In this document: one piece after another, positions 36,967 through 45,450 of the stretch
Position numbering within the stretch: position 1 is the first letter of the stretch
Layout: each line of letters starts with the position of its first letter
Source of the DNA: an uncultured Bacilli bacterium
Lineage (GTDB): Bacteria; Bacillota_I; Bacilli_A; RF39; UBA660
Direction of reading: 5' to 3'
Length of the DNA stretch: 64,000 nt
Assembly: GCA_947589735.1 (NCBI GenBank)
Contig: CANQCR010000009.1
Location: forward strand, 1-64,000
The notes under the pieces: generated by a model
Databases searched by the model: none
What the model was told of the DNA's origin: nothing
Seen by the model: only the letters and a program-made list of their open reading frames with translations
Translations under genes and position numbers: made by a program

Positions 36967-37638
36967 ATGCTTACAAGAGCTAAATATACAGTACCAAGAG
37001 AAAGCGTTTATGTTGGACAGGTGGCAAGAATTGGCGATACTTATGATGCCTTAAAAGCGACAGGTTATGTCACAAAAGGTGTTAGTTTCCGCTTATTACT
37101 TCCAACCTCCATCCTTTTAAGAAGTATGCTATTTACGATTGATAAAAATGGACTTGCTCATGATTTATTATATGAATCGCCTAGATATCCGGTGATGGAT
37201 TGGGCTAATCCAGATAGTGTTAATGCGAAAAATCATAACAATAATGGTATTATTATTCAAAACCTATGTCATTTAGATCCCTTATTAAAGTATTATCAAT
37301 ATAGTCAATTACTAAAATATCCTAATATTGAAGAGATTAGAAGAAAATTTTTCAATGGCCATTTCGCCTTAAAACATTATGATTTATTTGGCTATAAACG
37401 TATTAAAAATCCAATAAGGGCTAAAATAGACGCGCTAAAGACTTTTGATGATGATAGCGTTATTAGAAAATGCTTTGTGATAGATGAAGAAGCGTCCTAT
37501 ATCTTACCACCAGAATACTTAGAACTTTTAGATGATTATGGTAATCTATCACCTATTAAATCTTTTGTTAGTGGAAGACCTATGCATGCTTTTACACCAT
37601 CTGATTTAGAGGGAAAAATTAAAAAGTTATTACCTTAA
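36967..37638 (+). CDS. Unrecognised cytoplasmic protein
   Basis: A 223-residue soluble protein without recognised motifs. It starts with a beta-rich part (RESVYVGQVARIGDTYDALK), has an Asn/His-rich stretch near residue 90 (NAKNHNNNGII), and a helical second half. RBS TAGGAGG. Own promoter and terminator. No family assigned. Confidence 0.72.
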   Translation: MLTRAKYTVPRESVYVGQVARIGDTYDALKATGYVTKGVSFRLLLPTSILLRSMLFTIDKNGLAHDLLYESPRYPVMDWANPDSVNAKNHNNNGIIIQNLCHLDPLLKYYQYSQLLKYPNIEEIRRKFFNGHFALKHYDLFGYKRIKNPIRAKIDALKTFDDDSVIRKCFVIDEEASYILPPEYLELLDDYGNLSPIKSFVSGRPMHAFTPSDLEGKIKKLLP

Positions 37639-37664
37639 AAAGAAGTATCAATTTTACTTCTTTT
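37637..37664 (+). terminator. Intrinsic terminator
   Basis: AAAAGAAGTA (37638-37647) and TACTTCTTTT (37655-37664) with a seven-base loop; a TATAAT at 37669-37674 follows for the next gene. Confidence 0.85.
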
Positions 37665-37694
37665 GTTTTATAATGAATATAGGAGGAAGATATT

Positions 37695-38213
37695 ATGGAA
37701 TTTGAAAAAGTAATTAAAGAGCGTTTTTCCGCAAGGAAGTTTAAGCCTGATACCTTACCTGATGAGGTTATAAATAAAATATTAGAAGCAGGACGTCTTG
37801 CGCCAACGGCTAAGAACTATCAACCACAATATATTTATGTTATTAAATCAGAAGAGGGTTTAACTAAATTAGATAAGGCGACAAGATGCCGGTATAATGC
37901 CCCGGTATGTTTTTTAATATGTGGCAATATGAAGGAAGCTTTTCTTAAAATCCAACCCCGGGGAAATCATTCAACTTACGAGATGGATGCGTGCATTGTC
38001 GCTACGCATATGATGTTAGAAGCAACGAATTTGGGTGTTGATAATATTTGGGTTGAATTATTTGATGAAGAGATTTTAAGGGAAGAGTTTGATATCCCAG
38101 AACACATTATTCCGGTCTGTCTTCTTAATATGGGCTATAAAACTGATGATTGCCCAGTTAGTCCTCTTCATTATGCTAGTAAAGATTTAAAAGATATGGT
38201 TACATATCGTTAG
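37695..38213 (+). CDS. Nitroreductase-family flavoprotein
   Basis: FMN-dependent oxidoreductases of this family reduce nitro-compounds, quinones or flavins with NAD(P)H. The 172-residue protein has the family start RFSARKFKPDTLPDEVINKILEAGRLAPTAKN (FMN phosphate-binding Arg and Ser), the central YEMDACIVATHMMLEATNLG helix and the end LLNMGYKTD. RBS TAGGAGG. Its stop codon is directly followed by a terminator hairpin duplicated by insertion of element copy B. Confidence 0.92.
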   Translation: MEFEKVIKERFSARKFKPDTLPDEVINKILEAGRLAPTAKNYQPQYIYVIKSEEGLTKLDKATRCRYNAPVCFLICGNMKEAFLKIQPRGNHSTYEMDACIVATHMMLEATNLGVDNIWVELFDEEILREEFDIPEHIIPVCLLNMGYKTDDCPVSPLHYASKDLKDMVTYR

Positions 38214-38237
38214 AAGTAAACAATAATTTGTTTACTT
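38214..38237 (+). terminator. Terminator hairpin, left duplicate beside element copy B
   Basis: AAGTAAACAA pairs with TTGTTTACTT around TAAT. The identical 24 bases recur at 38428-38451. Here the T-run is lost because the element follows directly. Confidence 0.85.
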
Positions 38238-38427
38238 CAGACTGTTGACAAACTACATTCTTGGAAAAAAACAAAAATTTAAAATTTAAAAGTGGAGACA
38301 AAAGTTTAAAAATGAGTGTTATTTGATATTAAAAACCCAAATTAACTCTTTTTTTAATACTAAAGTGGGGAACCAAAAAAGCCGATTGACAAAGCCGGTT
38401 TGAAAAACCGACTTTGTCAACGGCCAG
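38238..38427 (-). mobile_element. 190-bp MITE-like element, copy B
   Basis: The reverse complement of 28098-28287, identical at all 190 positions as read by eye. It starts CAGACTGTTGACAAACT and ends with the inverse of CTGGCCGTTGACAAAGT. It lies between two perfect 24-base copies of the nitroreductase gene's terminator hairpin. The right-hand duplicate keeps the original T-run. Its internal terminator hairpin (38375-38424) points leftwards. Confidence 0.87.
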
Positions 38428-38456
38428 AAGTAAACAATAATTTGTTTACTTTTTTA
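38428..38456 (+). terminator. Terminator hairpin, right duplicate beside element copy B
   Basis: Identical to 38214-38237 and followed by the T-run TTTTT, so it keeps the complete original terminator. Confidence 0.85.
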
Positions 38457-38494
38457 TGTAACGTAACTTATTTGTAACATAAACCCATTATAAT
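38457..38494 (+). promoter_or_regulatory. Promoter region with TGTAAC direct repeats
   Basis: TGTAAC occurs at 38457-38462 and 38473-38478 (16-base period), then TATAAT at 38489-38494. No good -35 is at the right spacing. A response-regulator-activated promoter is plausible since a two-component system follows the transporter. Confidence 0.5.
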
Positions 38495-38513
38495 CAAGAT
38501 AAGAGGTGAGAAA

Positions 38514-39185
38514 ATGGAAATTTTAAGAGTTGAAAATTTAACCAAAGTTTATGGTAAAGATGCGACGAAAGTAACGGCTTTAGATAATGTCTCCCTTAGC
38601 ATTAATAAGGGTGAGTTTGTGGCTATTATCGGCGCATCAGGTAGTGGGAAAAGTACTTTGCTTCATCTTATTGGTGGGGTAGATCGTCCAACATCGGGCA
38701 AGGTGTTTATTGATGGCGAGGATATCTATAATTTAAGTGATGATAAATTAGCTATCTTTAGAAGAAGACAAGTGGGACTTATCTATCAATTTTATAATTT
38801 AATTCCCATTTTAAATGTTGAAGAAAATATTACTTTACCAATGGCTTTGGATAACCGTTCTGTCGATAATGAGGACTTAACGGACCTACTTGATTTACTG
38901 GGGTTACTTAAAAGACGTAATCATTTACCTAATGAATTAAGTGGTGGGGAGCAACAAAGAGCGAGTATTGGCAGGGCCTTAATAACGAGGCCATCAATTA
39001 TTTTAGCTGATGAACCAACGGGTAATTTAGATTCTAAAGCTAGTGATGAAATTGTGGCTATCCTTAAGAAGACTAACAAAGAGTTAAAACAGACAATCGT
39101 TATGATTACCCATAATTTAGAGATTGCTAAATGTGCTGATCGGATTATCAAATTAGAAGATGGTCATATTGTTAAGGAGGGATAA
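38514..39185 (+). CDS. MacB-type ABC transporter ATP-binding protein
   Basis: A 223-residue nucleotide-binding subunit. Walker A GASGSGKST near residue 40, Q-loop LIYQFYN, signature LSGGEQQRAS near 142, Walker B IILADEPTGNLD and H-loop ITHN are intact. It lies one base upstream of the large permease and in front of a response regulator and a histidine kinase, a common arrangement for antimicrobial-peptide or envelope-stress exporters. RBS AGAGGTGAG. Confidence 0.93.
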   Translation: MEILRVENLTKVYGKDATKVTALDNVSLSINKGEFVAIIGASGSGKSTLLHLIGGVDRPTSGKVFIDGEDIYNLSDDKLAIFRRRQVGLIYQFYNLIPILNVEENITLPMALDNRSVDNEDLTDLLDLLGLLKRRNHLPNELSGGEQQRASIGRALITRPSIILADEPTGNLDSKASDEIVAILKKTNKELKQTIVMITHNLEIAKCADRIIKLEDGHIVKEG

Positions 39186-39186
39186 A

Positions 39187-41778
39187 ATGAACTTACTTAA
39201 CACTTTCATCATCAAAAATTTGAAGCTTAATAAAAAAAGAACGATTGTAACAATCATTGGTATTATTTTATCGGTCGCTCTTATTTGTGCGTTAACATCA
39301 TTATATGTTAGTGCTGTATCGTCTTTTGCTAAATATGAGACGGATATTAGAGGTGATTTTCACTATGCCTTCTTTGATGTTGACGTTAAAGACTTAGACC
39401 TTTTTGATGATAATATCAAAATTAACTCATACTATGTAATGCAAAATATTGGATATACAGCTTTAGAAACATCTAATGAATATAAACCATATGCTTTAAT
39501 TAAGGCTTTATCTGATGAAGCTTTAGCGTCATCTTCGATTCATCTATTAGAAGGACGCTTCCCTAAAAATGCTAATGAAATAGTTATTCCTAGTCATTTA
39601 AAAACGAACGGTCATGTTGATTATCAGGTTGGAGATGAAATAACGTTAAAGGTTGGTGCGCGAGTTAATCTTGACGGAACTATTTTAAATCAGACGATGG
39701 ATTATCAAAAGGATGAAGAAAAAATTATCAATACTAAGACTTATACTTATAAAATTGTCGGTATTATCGAACGCCCTGCACCTAGTATTGAACCTTATTC
39801 CGCACCGGGTTATACTTTTATTACATACATTCCTAAAGGCAAAATGACAGGCTTAGTTGACGTTTATGCCAAGTATACAAAAGCTGGTGTTAAAAAACAT
39901 TATGAGGTTACTGCCGGTATTTTAGGTATCGATGCGAAAACTTATTCCTTAATAGATCAACCAAGTATGAGTAAAGAAGAAGTTGAAGATTATAATAAAG
40001 AGATGAGTAAAGCGCGCTATCAAACAGAAAATAATAGTTATCTAATTACCTTAGAGACTAATCCTTTAAAGGATGGTGCTTTAGGTGGATTAGGTAGTGT
40101 ATGTATTATTGTCGCTATCATTATTGTCTTTACATCTGTATTTTGTATCAAAAATAGTCTTGATATATCAACGACGGAAAAGATTAAACAATATGGAATG
40201 TTAAGAAGTGTTGGGGCAACTAAAAAACAGATTAGACATAATGTCTTTTATGAGACAACCATTTTAGGTTTAATTGGTATTCCACTTGGTATCTTATGTG
40301 GTCTTCTGGCAGCTTTCATTTTAATAATTGTTAGTAATTATTTTTTAAGTAGTGGGATTGCTTCTTTAAAACTTCAGTTTGCTTTTTCTTTTGTATCTAT
40401 TATAATATCTATTGTTATAGGAATGCTTACCTTATACTTATCATCAATAAGGAGCGCTAGAGCTGCATCTAAAGTCTCACCAATCGTCTCAATCCGAAAT
40501 AGTGCTGATATAAAAATTAAAGCTAAGAAATTAAAAACACCAAAAGTTATTACTAAATTATTTGGTATCGGTGGGGATATATCTTATAAAAACTTTAAAC
40601 GCAATAAAAAGAAATATCGAACGACAATAATCTCGATAGCGGTATCAGTAACGATTTTTATTTCTTTAACATACTTTATGAGTTTAGCTTTTGCTTCTTT
40701 CGATAATGAACTTGTAACGTATGATTATAATTTGAGTTTAACGTTACCTTTAGATGATAATATCACTTATGAAACAGCCACGTCTTTAACTGATTTTCCT
40801 GAGATTAAAGATTACGCTATAAGAAGAAGATACACGGTAGATATTGCTAATCCTAATTTTAATCCGGATTATCTTAAAGTAATGGATGATGATGGAGCAT
40901 CTATCATTATCTTAGCGTTAGGTGATCATCAATATCATAAATACGTTAAAGAATTAGGACTAGATGATGGTGCGATTATTTTAAATGATATTATTAAATT
41001 TAATTTATCTCGTGATGGTAAAGAGGAACAATATCGGATGCGACTACTTAACTATCAAGCATCGGATGAGCTTAGTTTAAGCTTTGAAGATAAGACTGTT
41101 AAATTAAAAGTAACGGGTGTAACTGATCAAAAACCATTTGCGATGCTTAATGATACATCTAATCAACCATATCTTATTGTCAGTGATAAAATGTTTGATA
41201 AACTTATTAAGGAAAATACCAAACAAGACCTAGAGAATCTCGATTTAACAATCTATTATGATGCGACTGATGCTAACGCGCTCGAGAAGAAAATTGATGA
41301 TGCGTTAAAAGGGGAAGATTATAACATTAACAATATTGCAGCGACGGCTAAAATTATGCAGAATATATATATTCTGATTGGTATTTTCTTATATGGCTTT
41401 ATTATTGTTATTTCTCTTATTGGTATAACAAATATTTTTAATGCTATTACAACAAATATGTACCTTCGTCGGCAAGAGTTTGCGATGTTAAAATCGATTG
41501 GTATGACCAATGCTGAGTTCAAGAAAATGATTCGGCTTGAGAGTATCTTTATGTGTCTTAAAGCTCTTTTTATTGGCATTACTTTAGGAATAATTTTGAC
41601 AATCATAATGTATAAGACGCTAGACTTTGAAAACGTTATTAGCTATACGCCACCAATTATGGCTATTATAATCGCTATTATCATTGTCTACTTATTAATA
41701 AACATTTTGATGCGTTATTCTTTAAAAAAGATCAATAAAGAAAATACGATTGAAACGATTCGCAATGAAAACATTTAA
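39187..41778 (+). CDS. Large FtsX-domain ABC transporter permease
   Basis: An 863-residue permease with two FtsX modules. A first membrane segment (about 20-42) precedes an outer domain of about 250 residues. Three segments follow (about 310-335, 360-390, 405-430), then a second module with a segment near 490-510, another outer domain of about 215 residues, and three final segments near 735-760, 785-810 and 825-845. Segments YGMLRSVGATKKQIR and EFAMLKSIGMTNAEF mark the two modules. The ATG at 39187 follows AAGGAGGGAT. Works with the ATPase before it. Confidence 0.92.
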   Translation: MNLLNTFIIKNLKLNKKRTIVTIIGIILSVALICALTSLYVSAVSSFAKYETDIRGDFHYAFFDVDVKDLDLFDDNIKINSYYVMQNIGYTALETSNEYKPYALIKALSDEALASSSIHLLEGRFPKNANEIVIPSHLKTNGHVDYQVGDEITLKVGARVNLDGTILNQTMDYQKDEEKIINTKTYTYKIVGIIERPAPSIEPYSAPGYTFITYIPKGKMTGLVDVYAKYTKAGVKKHYEVTAGILGIDAKTYSLIDQPSMSKEEVEDYNKEMSKARYQTENNSYLITLETNPLKDGALGGLGSVCIIVAIIIVFTSVFCIKNSLDISTTEKIKQYGMLRSVGATKKQIRHNVFYETTILGLIGIPLGILCGLLAAFILIIVSNYFLSSGIASLKLQFAFSFVSIIISIVIGMLTLYLSSIRSARAASKVSPIVSIRNSADIKIKAKKLKTPKVITKLFGIGGDISYKNFKRNKKKYRTTIISIAVSVTIFISLTYFMSLAFASFDNELVTYDYNLSLTLPLDDNITYETATSLTDFPEIKDYAIRRRYTVDIANPNFNPDYLKVMDDDGASIIILALGDHQYHKYVKELGLDDGAIILNDIIKFNLSRDGKEEQYRMRLLNYQASDELSLSFEDKTVKLKVTGVTDQKPFAMLNDTSNQPYLIVSDKMFDKLIKENTKQDLENLDLTIYYDATDANALEKKIDDALKGEDYNINNIAATAKIMQNIYILIGIFLYGFIIVISLIGITNIFNAITTNMYLRRQEFAMLKSIGMTNAEFKKMIRLESIFMCLKALFIGITLGIILTIIMYKTLDFENVISYTPPIMAIIIAIIIVYLLINILMRYSLKKINKENTIETIRNENI

Positions 41779-41794
41779 GGGCTTAAGCCCTTTT
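41776..41794 (+). terminator. Terminator overlapping the permease stop codon
   Basis: AAGGGC (41777-41782), TTAA and GCCCTT (41787-41792), then T. The tail is short, so read-through to the response regulator is possible. Confidence 0.7.
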
Positions 41795-41795
41795 A

Positions 41796-41804
41796 TGGTA
41801 TAAT
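41796..41804 (+). promoter_or_regulatory. Extended -10 promoter of the two-component system
   Basis: TGGTATAAT (41796-41804), 14 bases before the ATG. Confidence 0.7.
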
Positions 41805-41818
41805 GAGGTAGGTGAGTT

Positions 41819-42475
41819 ATGCATATTTTATTAGTTGAAGATAATATAACAATCATTAAAGGCCTTTCTTATGCTTTAGAAATGAATAATTATGAGGTTG
41901 ATAGTAAGATTAACATCAAAGATACAATTGCTTATTTAGAAAGTAATCCCTTCATTGATTTAATTGTTTTAGATGTTACTTTACCTGATGGGAATGGCTT
42001 TGATCTTTTCAGCAACTATATTAAAAAAAGGAATATTCCAACAATCTTTTTAACAGCTAAAGATAGTGAAGAGATGATTGTCAAGGGCCTAAATATGGGT
42101 GCTGAAGATTATTTAACGAAACCTTTTAGTACCAAAGAATTACTGGCTAGAATTAATAAAATTCTTTTACGTAACCAACGGGTTCAACTTCTTAAGGTTA
42201 AAGATATAACTTTTGATTTAGATAAAATGCTTGTTTTAAAGGGTAGCGCTACCTTGCCTTTAACACCCATTGAATTAAAGATATTACATCTTCTTTTTAG
42301 TAATTTAAATAGAGTGGTAAGAAGAACGACGATTATAGATAAAATATGGGAGTGGACGGGTAATGATGTAGATGATCATACTGTTACCGTCTATTTAAAA
42401 AGGTTAAGAGAAAAACTAGGTACGGATATTATCGTAACAGTTAAAGGGTTAGGATACCGGATTGATGCCGAATAA
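41819..42475 (+). CDS. OmpR/PhoB-family response regulator
   Basis: A 218-residue DNA-binding response regulator. The receiver domain has the acidic pair (LLVEDN) at the start, phospho-acceptor Asp in LIVLDVTLPDGNG near residue 50, Thr in IFLTAKD and Lys in YLTKPFS. The C-terminal winged helix has TPIELKILHLLF and VTVYLKRLREKLG. It overlaps the kinase gene by 11 bases. Probable targets are its own locus and the ABC transporter upstream. Confidence 0.95.
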   Translation: MHILLVEDNITIIKGLSYALEMNNYEVDSKINIKDTIAYLESNPFIDLIVLDVTLPDGNGFDLFSNYIKKRNIPTIFLTAKDSEEMIVKGLNMGAEDYLTKPFSTKELLARINKILLRNQRVQLLKVKDITFDLDKMLVLKGSATLPLTPIELKILHLLFSNLNRVVRRTTIIDKIWEWTGNDVDDHTVTVYLKRLREKLGTDIIVTVKGLGYRIDAE

Positions 42476-43664
42476 AAAGCACTTTCATCGCTATTTATAT
42501 CTAGCGCTTCTTTTAACCATTATTCTAACTATTTTGTTAGGTGTAATTAATTATTTAGAATATCGTACTTATCGCCATAATTTTAATCAAAAGATTGAAA
42601 ATATTGTTAATGTTGTTGTAGAAAAATATCCAGATATTACCGAAAAAGATGTTATAAAAATCTTAAATGAGCCCTCTCTTCGTCACCCTTTAAGGCAATA
42701 TGGCTTTTTAGAAGAAGATGATTTGATTAAGACAAATCATGATTATCACATTCGTTTTCTTATCATCAACGTATCTTTCATCTTTTTATCATTACTTATT
42801 ATCATCGCTTTATTTTTAAAGTATAATCACCATATGGACATTGAACTTGCATCGATTACAAAGTATATCGAAGAGATTAACAAAAAAAATTATACTCTTA
42901 AAATTGATGAAATATCCGAGGATGAATTATCCATTTTAAAAAATGAAATATATAAAGTAACTGTTATGTTAAAAGAAAGCGCTGAAAATGCTCAAAAAGA
43001 TAAGAAGGAATTAAAGCAAGCCTTGGAAGATATTTCTCATCAGATTAAAACCCCGTTAACATCGATTTTAATTATTTTAGATAATATTTTGGATAACCCT
43101 GATATGCCATTAAATATTAGAGAGGATTTTATCAGCGATATTAAAAGAGAAGTTGGTAATCTTAATCTTTTTATTCAAGACATTTTAAAACTATCAGCTT
43201 TTGATGTTAATACCATAACTTTTCATTCGAAAACTGTTAAACTAAAAAGTGTTATAGCTGATGCTCTTAAAAAAGTAGAACCTTTATGCGATTTAAAGAA
43301 TGTTAAGGTTGAGCTTGATGTACAACCTAATATAACGCTAAAGTGTGATCGCTATTGGGAAGTAGAAGCTTTGATGAATATTATTAAAAATGGTATTGAA
43401 CATTCTTCTAGTCACCTTAAAATTGAAGCTAAAAGTAATCAAGTTTATACTATGATTACTATTAAAGATGATGGTATGGGCATCGCTAAAAAAGATATGC
43501 CTCATATCTTTGAACGCTTTTATAAAGCTAATCTTAATAATAGTGATGGTAGTGGGATTGGTCTTGCTTTAGCTAAAAAAATTATTGAAAAAGATAATGG
43601 TACTATCAGTTTAGAAAGTACCAAAGATGGAACAACTTTTATCATTAAATATTATAATTTTTAA
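42465..43664 (+). CDS. Membrane sensor histidine kinase
   Basis: A 399-residue kinase with two membrane segments (about 10-30 and 103-123) and an outer sensor of about 70 residues between them. The H-box is LEDISHQIKTPLTSIL near residue 188, the N-box MNIIKNGIEHSS near 305, with DDGMGI and GSGIGLALAKKII after. The outer loop is too long for the intramembrane-sensing BceS type, so it probably reads a ligand or the envelope directly. The ATG at 42465 lies within the regulator gene; coupled translation. Confidence 0.94.
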   Translation: MPNKKHFHRYLYLALLLTIILTILLGVINYLEYRTYRHNFNQKIENIVNVVVEKYPDITEKDVIKILNEPSLRHPLRQYGFLEEDDLIKTNHDYHIRFLIINVSFIFLSLLIIIALFLKYNHHMDIELASITKYIEEINKKNYTLKIDEISEDELSILKNEIYKVTVMLKESAENAQKDKKELKQALEDISHQIKTPLTSILIILDNILDNPDMPLNIREDFISDIKREVGNLNLFIQDILKLSAFDVNTITFHSKTVKLKSVIADALKKVEPLCDLKNVKVELDVQPNITLKCDRYWEVEALMNIIKNGIEHSSSHLKIEAKSNQVYTMITIKDDGMGIAKKDMPHIFERFYKANLNNSDGSGIGLALAKKIIEKDNGTISLESTKDGTTFIIKYYNF

Positions 43665-43690
43665 AGATGTCTTTTAAGATATCTTTTTTT
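43663..43690 (+). terminator. Terminator of the two-component system
   Basis: AAAGAT (43663-43668) pairs with ATCTTT (43681-43686), extended by a G-T pair and TC/GA, then seven T. Confidence 0.8.
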
Positions 43691-43715
43691 CTTGTATAAT
43701 GGTAGTGGTGATAAG

Positions 43716-44348
43716 ATGAAGAAGTTTTATGATGCATACTTAAATGAAAAACCTGACTTTGATAAACTTACCCATATTGGCATTATCGCCCTAATGGTCG
43801 TTATTGCCGGCGTGTTTGGTTGGGTTTATGAATATATTTTTTATTTTTTTAATGGTGGTATGAAAGAGTTCTACTGGCGTGGTGGTAATTTCTTACCTTG
43901 GATTAATATCTATGCTTACGGCGCTATTCTAATTTATTTTCTTATCTTTCGCTATCGTAAGAATCCCTTTAAAGTCTTTATTCTAGGTCTTTTAATATGT
44001 GGCGTGTTAGAGTTTGTATCAGGATACGTTATGTATACTTTCTTTGATGGTTGGCGATGTTGGGACTATAATACCGAAATATGGAACTTTGGTAATATTG
44101 GAGGTTTTGTTTGCTTAAGAAGTGTTACTTTCTTTGGTGCCTCTGGCTTACTTTTAATATACGTTATTATGCCTTTATTATATGCGATGGCAAGAAAACT
44201 AAATAAGAAAGTCTTTCTTATTATTGCTTTTACTTTACTTAGTATCATTTTAATTGATGACTTATATAATTTAATTTTCGCTCGTTTATTACACACCCCA
44301 AGGGCATCAACTGTCTATAAGCATCTAGGTTTGAAATTTGTTGAATAG
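43716..44348 (+). CDS. CmpB/PF06541-type membrane protein (ABC-transporter type IV)
   Basis: A 210-residue protein with about five membrane segments. GVFGWVYEYIFYFFNGG near residue 30 and LICGVLEFVSGYVMYTFFDGWRCWDY near 95-120 are typical of the family named putative ABC-transporter type IV. Its transport role is unproven. A second member is encoded at 47799. The ATG at 43716 follows GTGGTGAT; an upstream in-frame ATG overlaps the -10 region (TATAAT at 43695-43700). Confidence 0.83.
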   Translation: MKKFYDAYLNEKPDFDKLTHIGIIALMVVIAGVFGWVYEYIFYFFNGGMKEFYWRGGNFLPWINIYAYGAILIYFLIFRYRKNPFKVFILGLLICGVLEFVSGYVMYTFFDGWRCWDYNTEIWNFGNIGGFVCLRSVTFFGASGLLLIYVIMPLLYAMARKLNKKVFLIIAFTLLSIILIDDLYNLIFARLLHTPRASTVYKHLGLKFVE

Positions 44349-44371
44349 TAAATATTAATTTACTATTTTTA
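44344..44371 (+). terminator. Terminator at the stop codon
   Basis: AATAGTAAA (44344-44352) and TTTACTATT (44359-44367) with a six-base loop and T-rich tail; TAG stop in the 5' arm. Confidence 0.85.
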
Positions 44372-44407
44372 TTTATTAATAAATGATATAATAATATTGG
44401 TGATGAT

Positions 44408-45022
44408 ATGAGAGCTGTTAAAGTTACCTTGTTTATTTTAATTGCTTGCTTGTTAATGATTATTATTGACACTTTGCAAGCCCGATTTCTAAAAAGTAGT
44501 CCCATCATTCATTGGCAAGAAGATTTGGGTGGGAATAGCTATGTCGATAAGGGCTTTCTTATGGATACTTATTATTGCGCTAAAGAAGATGATGTCGAAA
44601 TGCACTGGGAATTTAAAACATCAAAGTTTTCATGCCCTATGTATGCCATCCATAAACCGGAAGAAATTGAAGGCCTTACGATGACTATTAAAGATGGAAC
44701 CTTAACAAATACTGGGGCCACCATTATCATTAAAGATGAATCAGAATTAAAACATGTCTTTGGGGAACCATTTTATATTGATAAATTAGAAGGTGAAGAC
44801 TGGGTAACTTTAAAGCCTAATGAAAATGCAGCCTTTAATTTGCCAGCTTATTCGGTTGATGAAAATGATACTTTAGAGTTAACGTGTAATTGGAGTTATC
44901 TATATGGCGCGTTAAAACCGGGAACATATCGTCTTGTTAAAGATACCTTTTTAGAAGATGATACACCGATAACGGAAGAAGATAAAAAGTATTTTGCCGT
45001 TACTTTCAAAATAGAGGAATAG
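44408..45022 (+). CDS. Exported protein with bacterial Ig-like (Big_14-type) domain
   Basis: A 204-residue protein with an N-terminal signal anchor (about 5-22) and a C-terminal domain of about 110 residues: LTMTIKDGTLTNTGATIIIKD, FGEPFYIDKLEGEDWVTLKP, LELTCNWSYLYGALKPGTYRLVKD. That pattern matches the Ig-like domain often found in Firmicutes exported proteins. Between is a Cys-containing segment (YYCAKEDD, FSCPMYA). Binding partner unknown. RBS GGTGATG. Confidence 0.8.
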   Translation: MRAVKVTLFILIACLLMIIIDTLQARFLKSSPIIHWQEDLGGNSYVDKGFLMDTYYCAKEDDVEMHWEFKTSKFSCPMYAIHKPEEIEGLTMTIKDGTLTNTGATIIIKDESELKHVFGEPFYIDKLEGEDWVTLKPNENAAFNLPAYSVDENDTLELTCNWSYLYGALKPGTYRLVKDTFLEDDTPITEEDKKYFAVTFKIEE

Positions 45023-45034
45023 GAGAGAGATTTG

Positions 45035-45394
45035 ATGATGAATATTGAACCATTAGTTGATTTTAAGGGCGGTAATGGAGATGGATGCTTTGTTTCTGAT
45101 ATGATTATAAGTCACGGCTATAAAGTCGGTTTAATGTACCGGGAAGAACCTGATGAGGGTGTACCTGATAGCGGTTGGCGTTTCTTATTGGGAACCGAAG
45201 AAGATGATTACCTTAATAATCCAGATAATATCCATCTTGTCGATATCAATACGCTATGTAATTATGACGTATGCGTTATACCTTATTTGAATGCGCCATA
45301 TGGTAGTAGTTATATAAGAGTTGATGATAAAGAATTCGCCCTAGACGATGGTGAAAGAGAAATATATATTGCTAAAAGAGATGCGAATAAATAA
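45035..45394 (+). CDS. DUF2185-family protein
   Basis: A 119-residue cytoplasmic protein. The centre, VPDSGWRFLLGTEEDDYLNNPDN followed by LVDINTLCNYDVCVIPYL and APYGSSYIRVDD, is characteristic of DUF2185, found in many bacteria and in some cases as an immunity-type protein. No toxin gene is adjacent. The ATG at 45035 follows AGGAGAG; TTG three bases earlier is also in frame. Confidence 0.85.
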   Translation: MMNIEPLVDFKGGNGDGCFVSDMIISHGYKVGLMYREEPDEGVPDSGWRFLLGTEEDDYLNNPDNIHLVDINTLCNYDVCVIPYLNAPYGSSYIRVDDKEFALDDGEREIYIAKRDANK

Positions 45395-45395
45395 T

Positions 45396-45425
45396 AAATG
45401 TAGATGTGCTAAATCTACATTTTTG
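45396..45425 (+). terminator. Intrinsic terminator
   Basis: AAATGTAGAT (45396-45405) pairs with bases 45413-45422; T-run continues into the next promoter. Confidence 0.85.
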
Positions 45426-45432
45426 TTATAAT
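45424..45432 (+). promoter_or_regulatory. Extended -10 promoter of the sirtuin gene
   Basis: TGTTATAAT (45424-45432), directly in the preceding terminator's T-run. Confidence 0.75.
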
Positions 45433-45450
45433 GATATAAAGGAGTAACTT

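Noticed and set aside
28098-38427. Idea that the minus-strand block arose by inversion between the two 190-bp elements
   Set aside because: Each element still has its own matching hairpin on both sides. A single inversion after insertion would have mixed the two different hairpins.
38514-43664. Bce-type bacitracin module
   Set aside because: The kinase has an outer domain of about 70 residues and the permease has two FtsX modules each with a large outer domain, unlike BceS and BceB.
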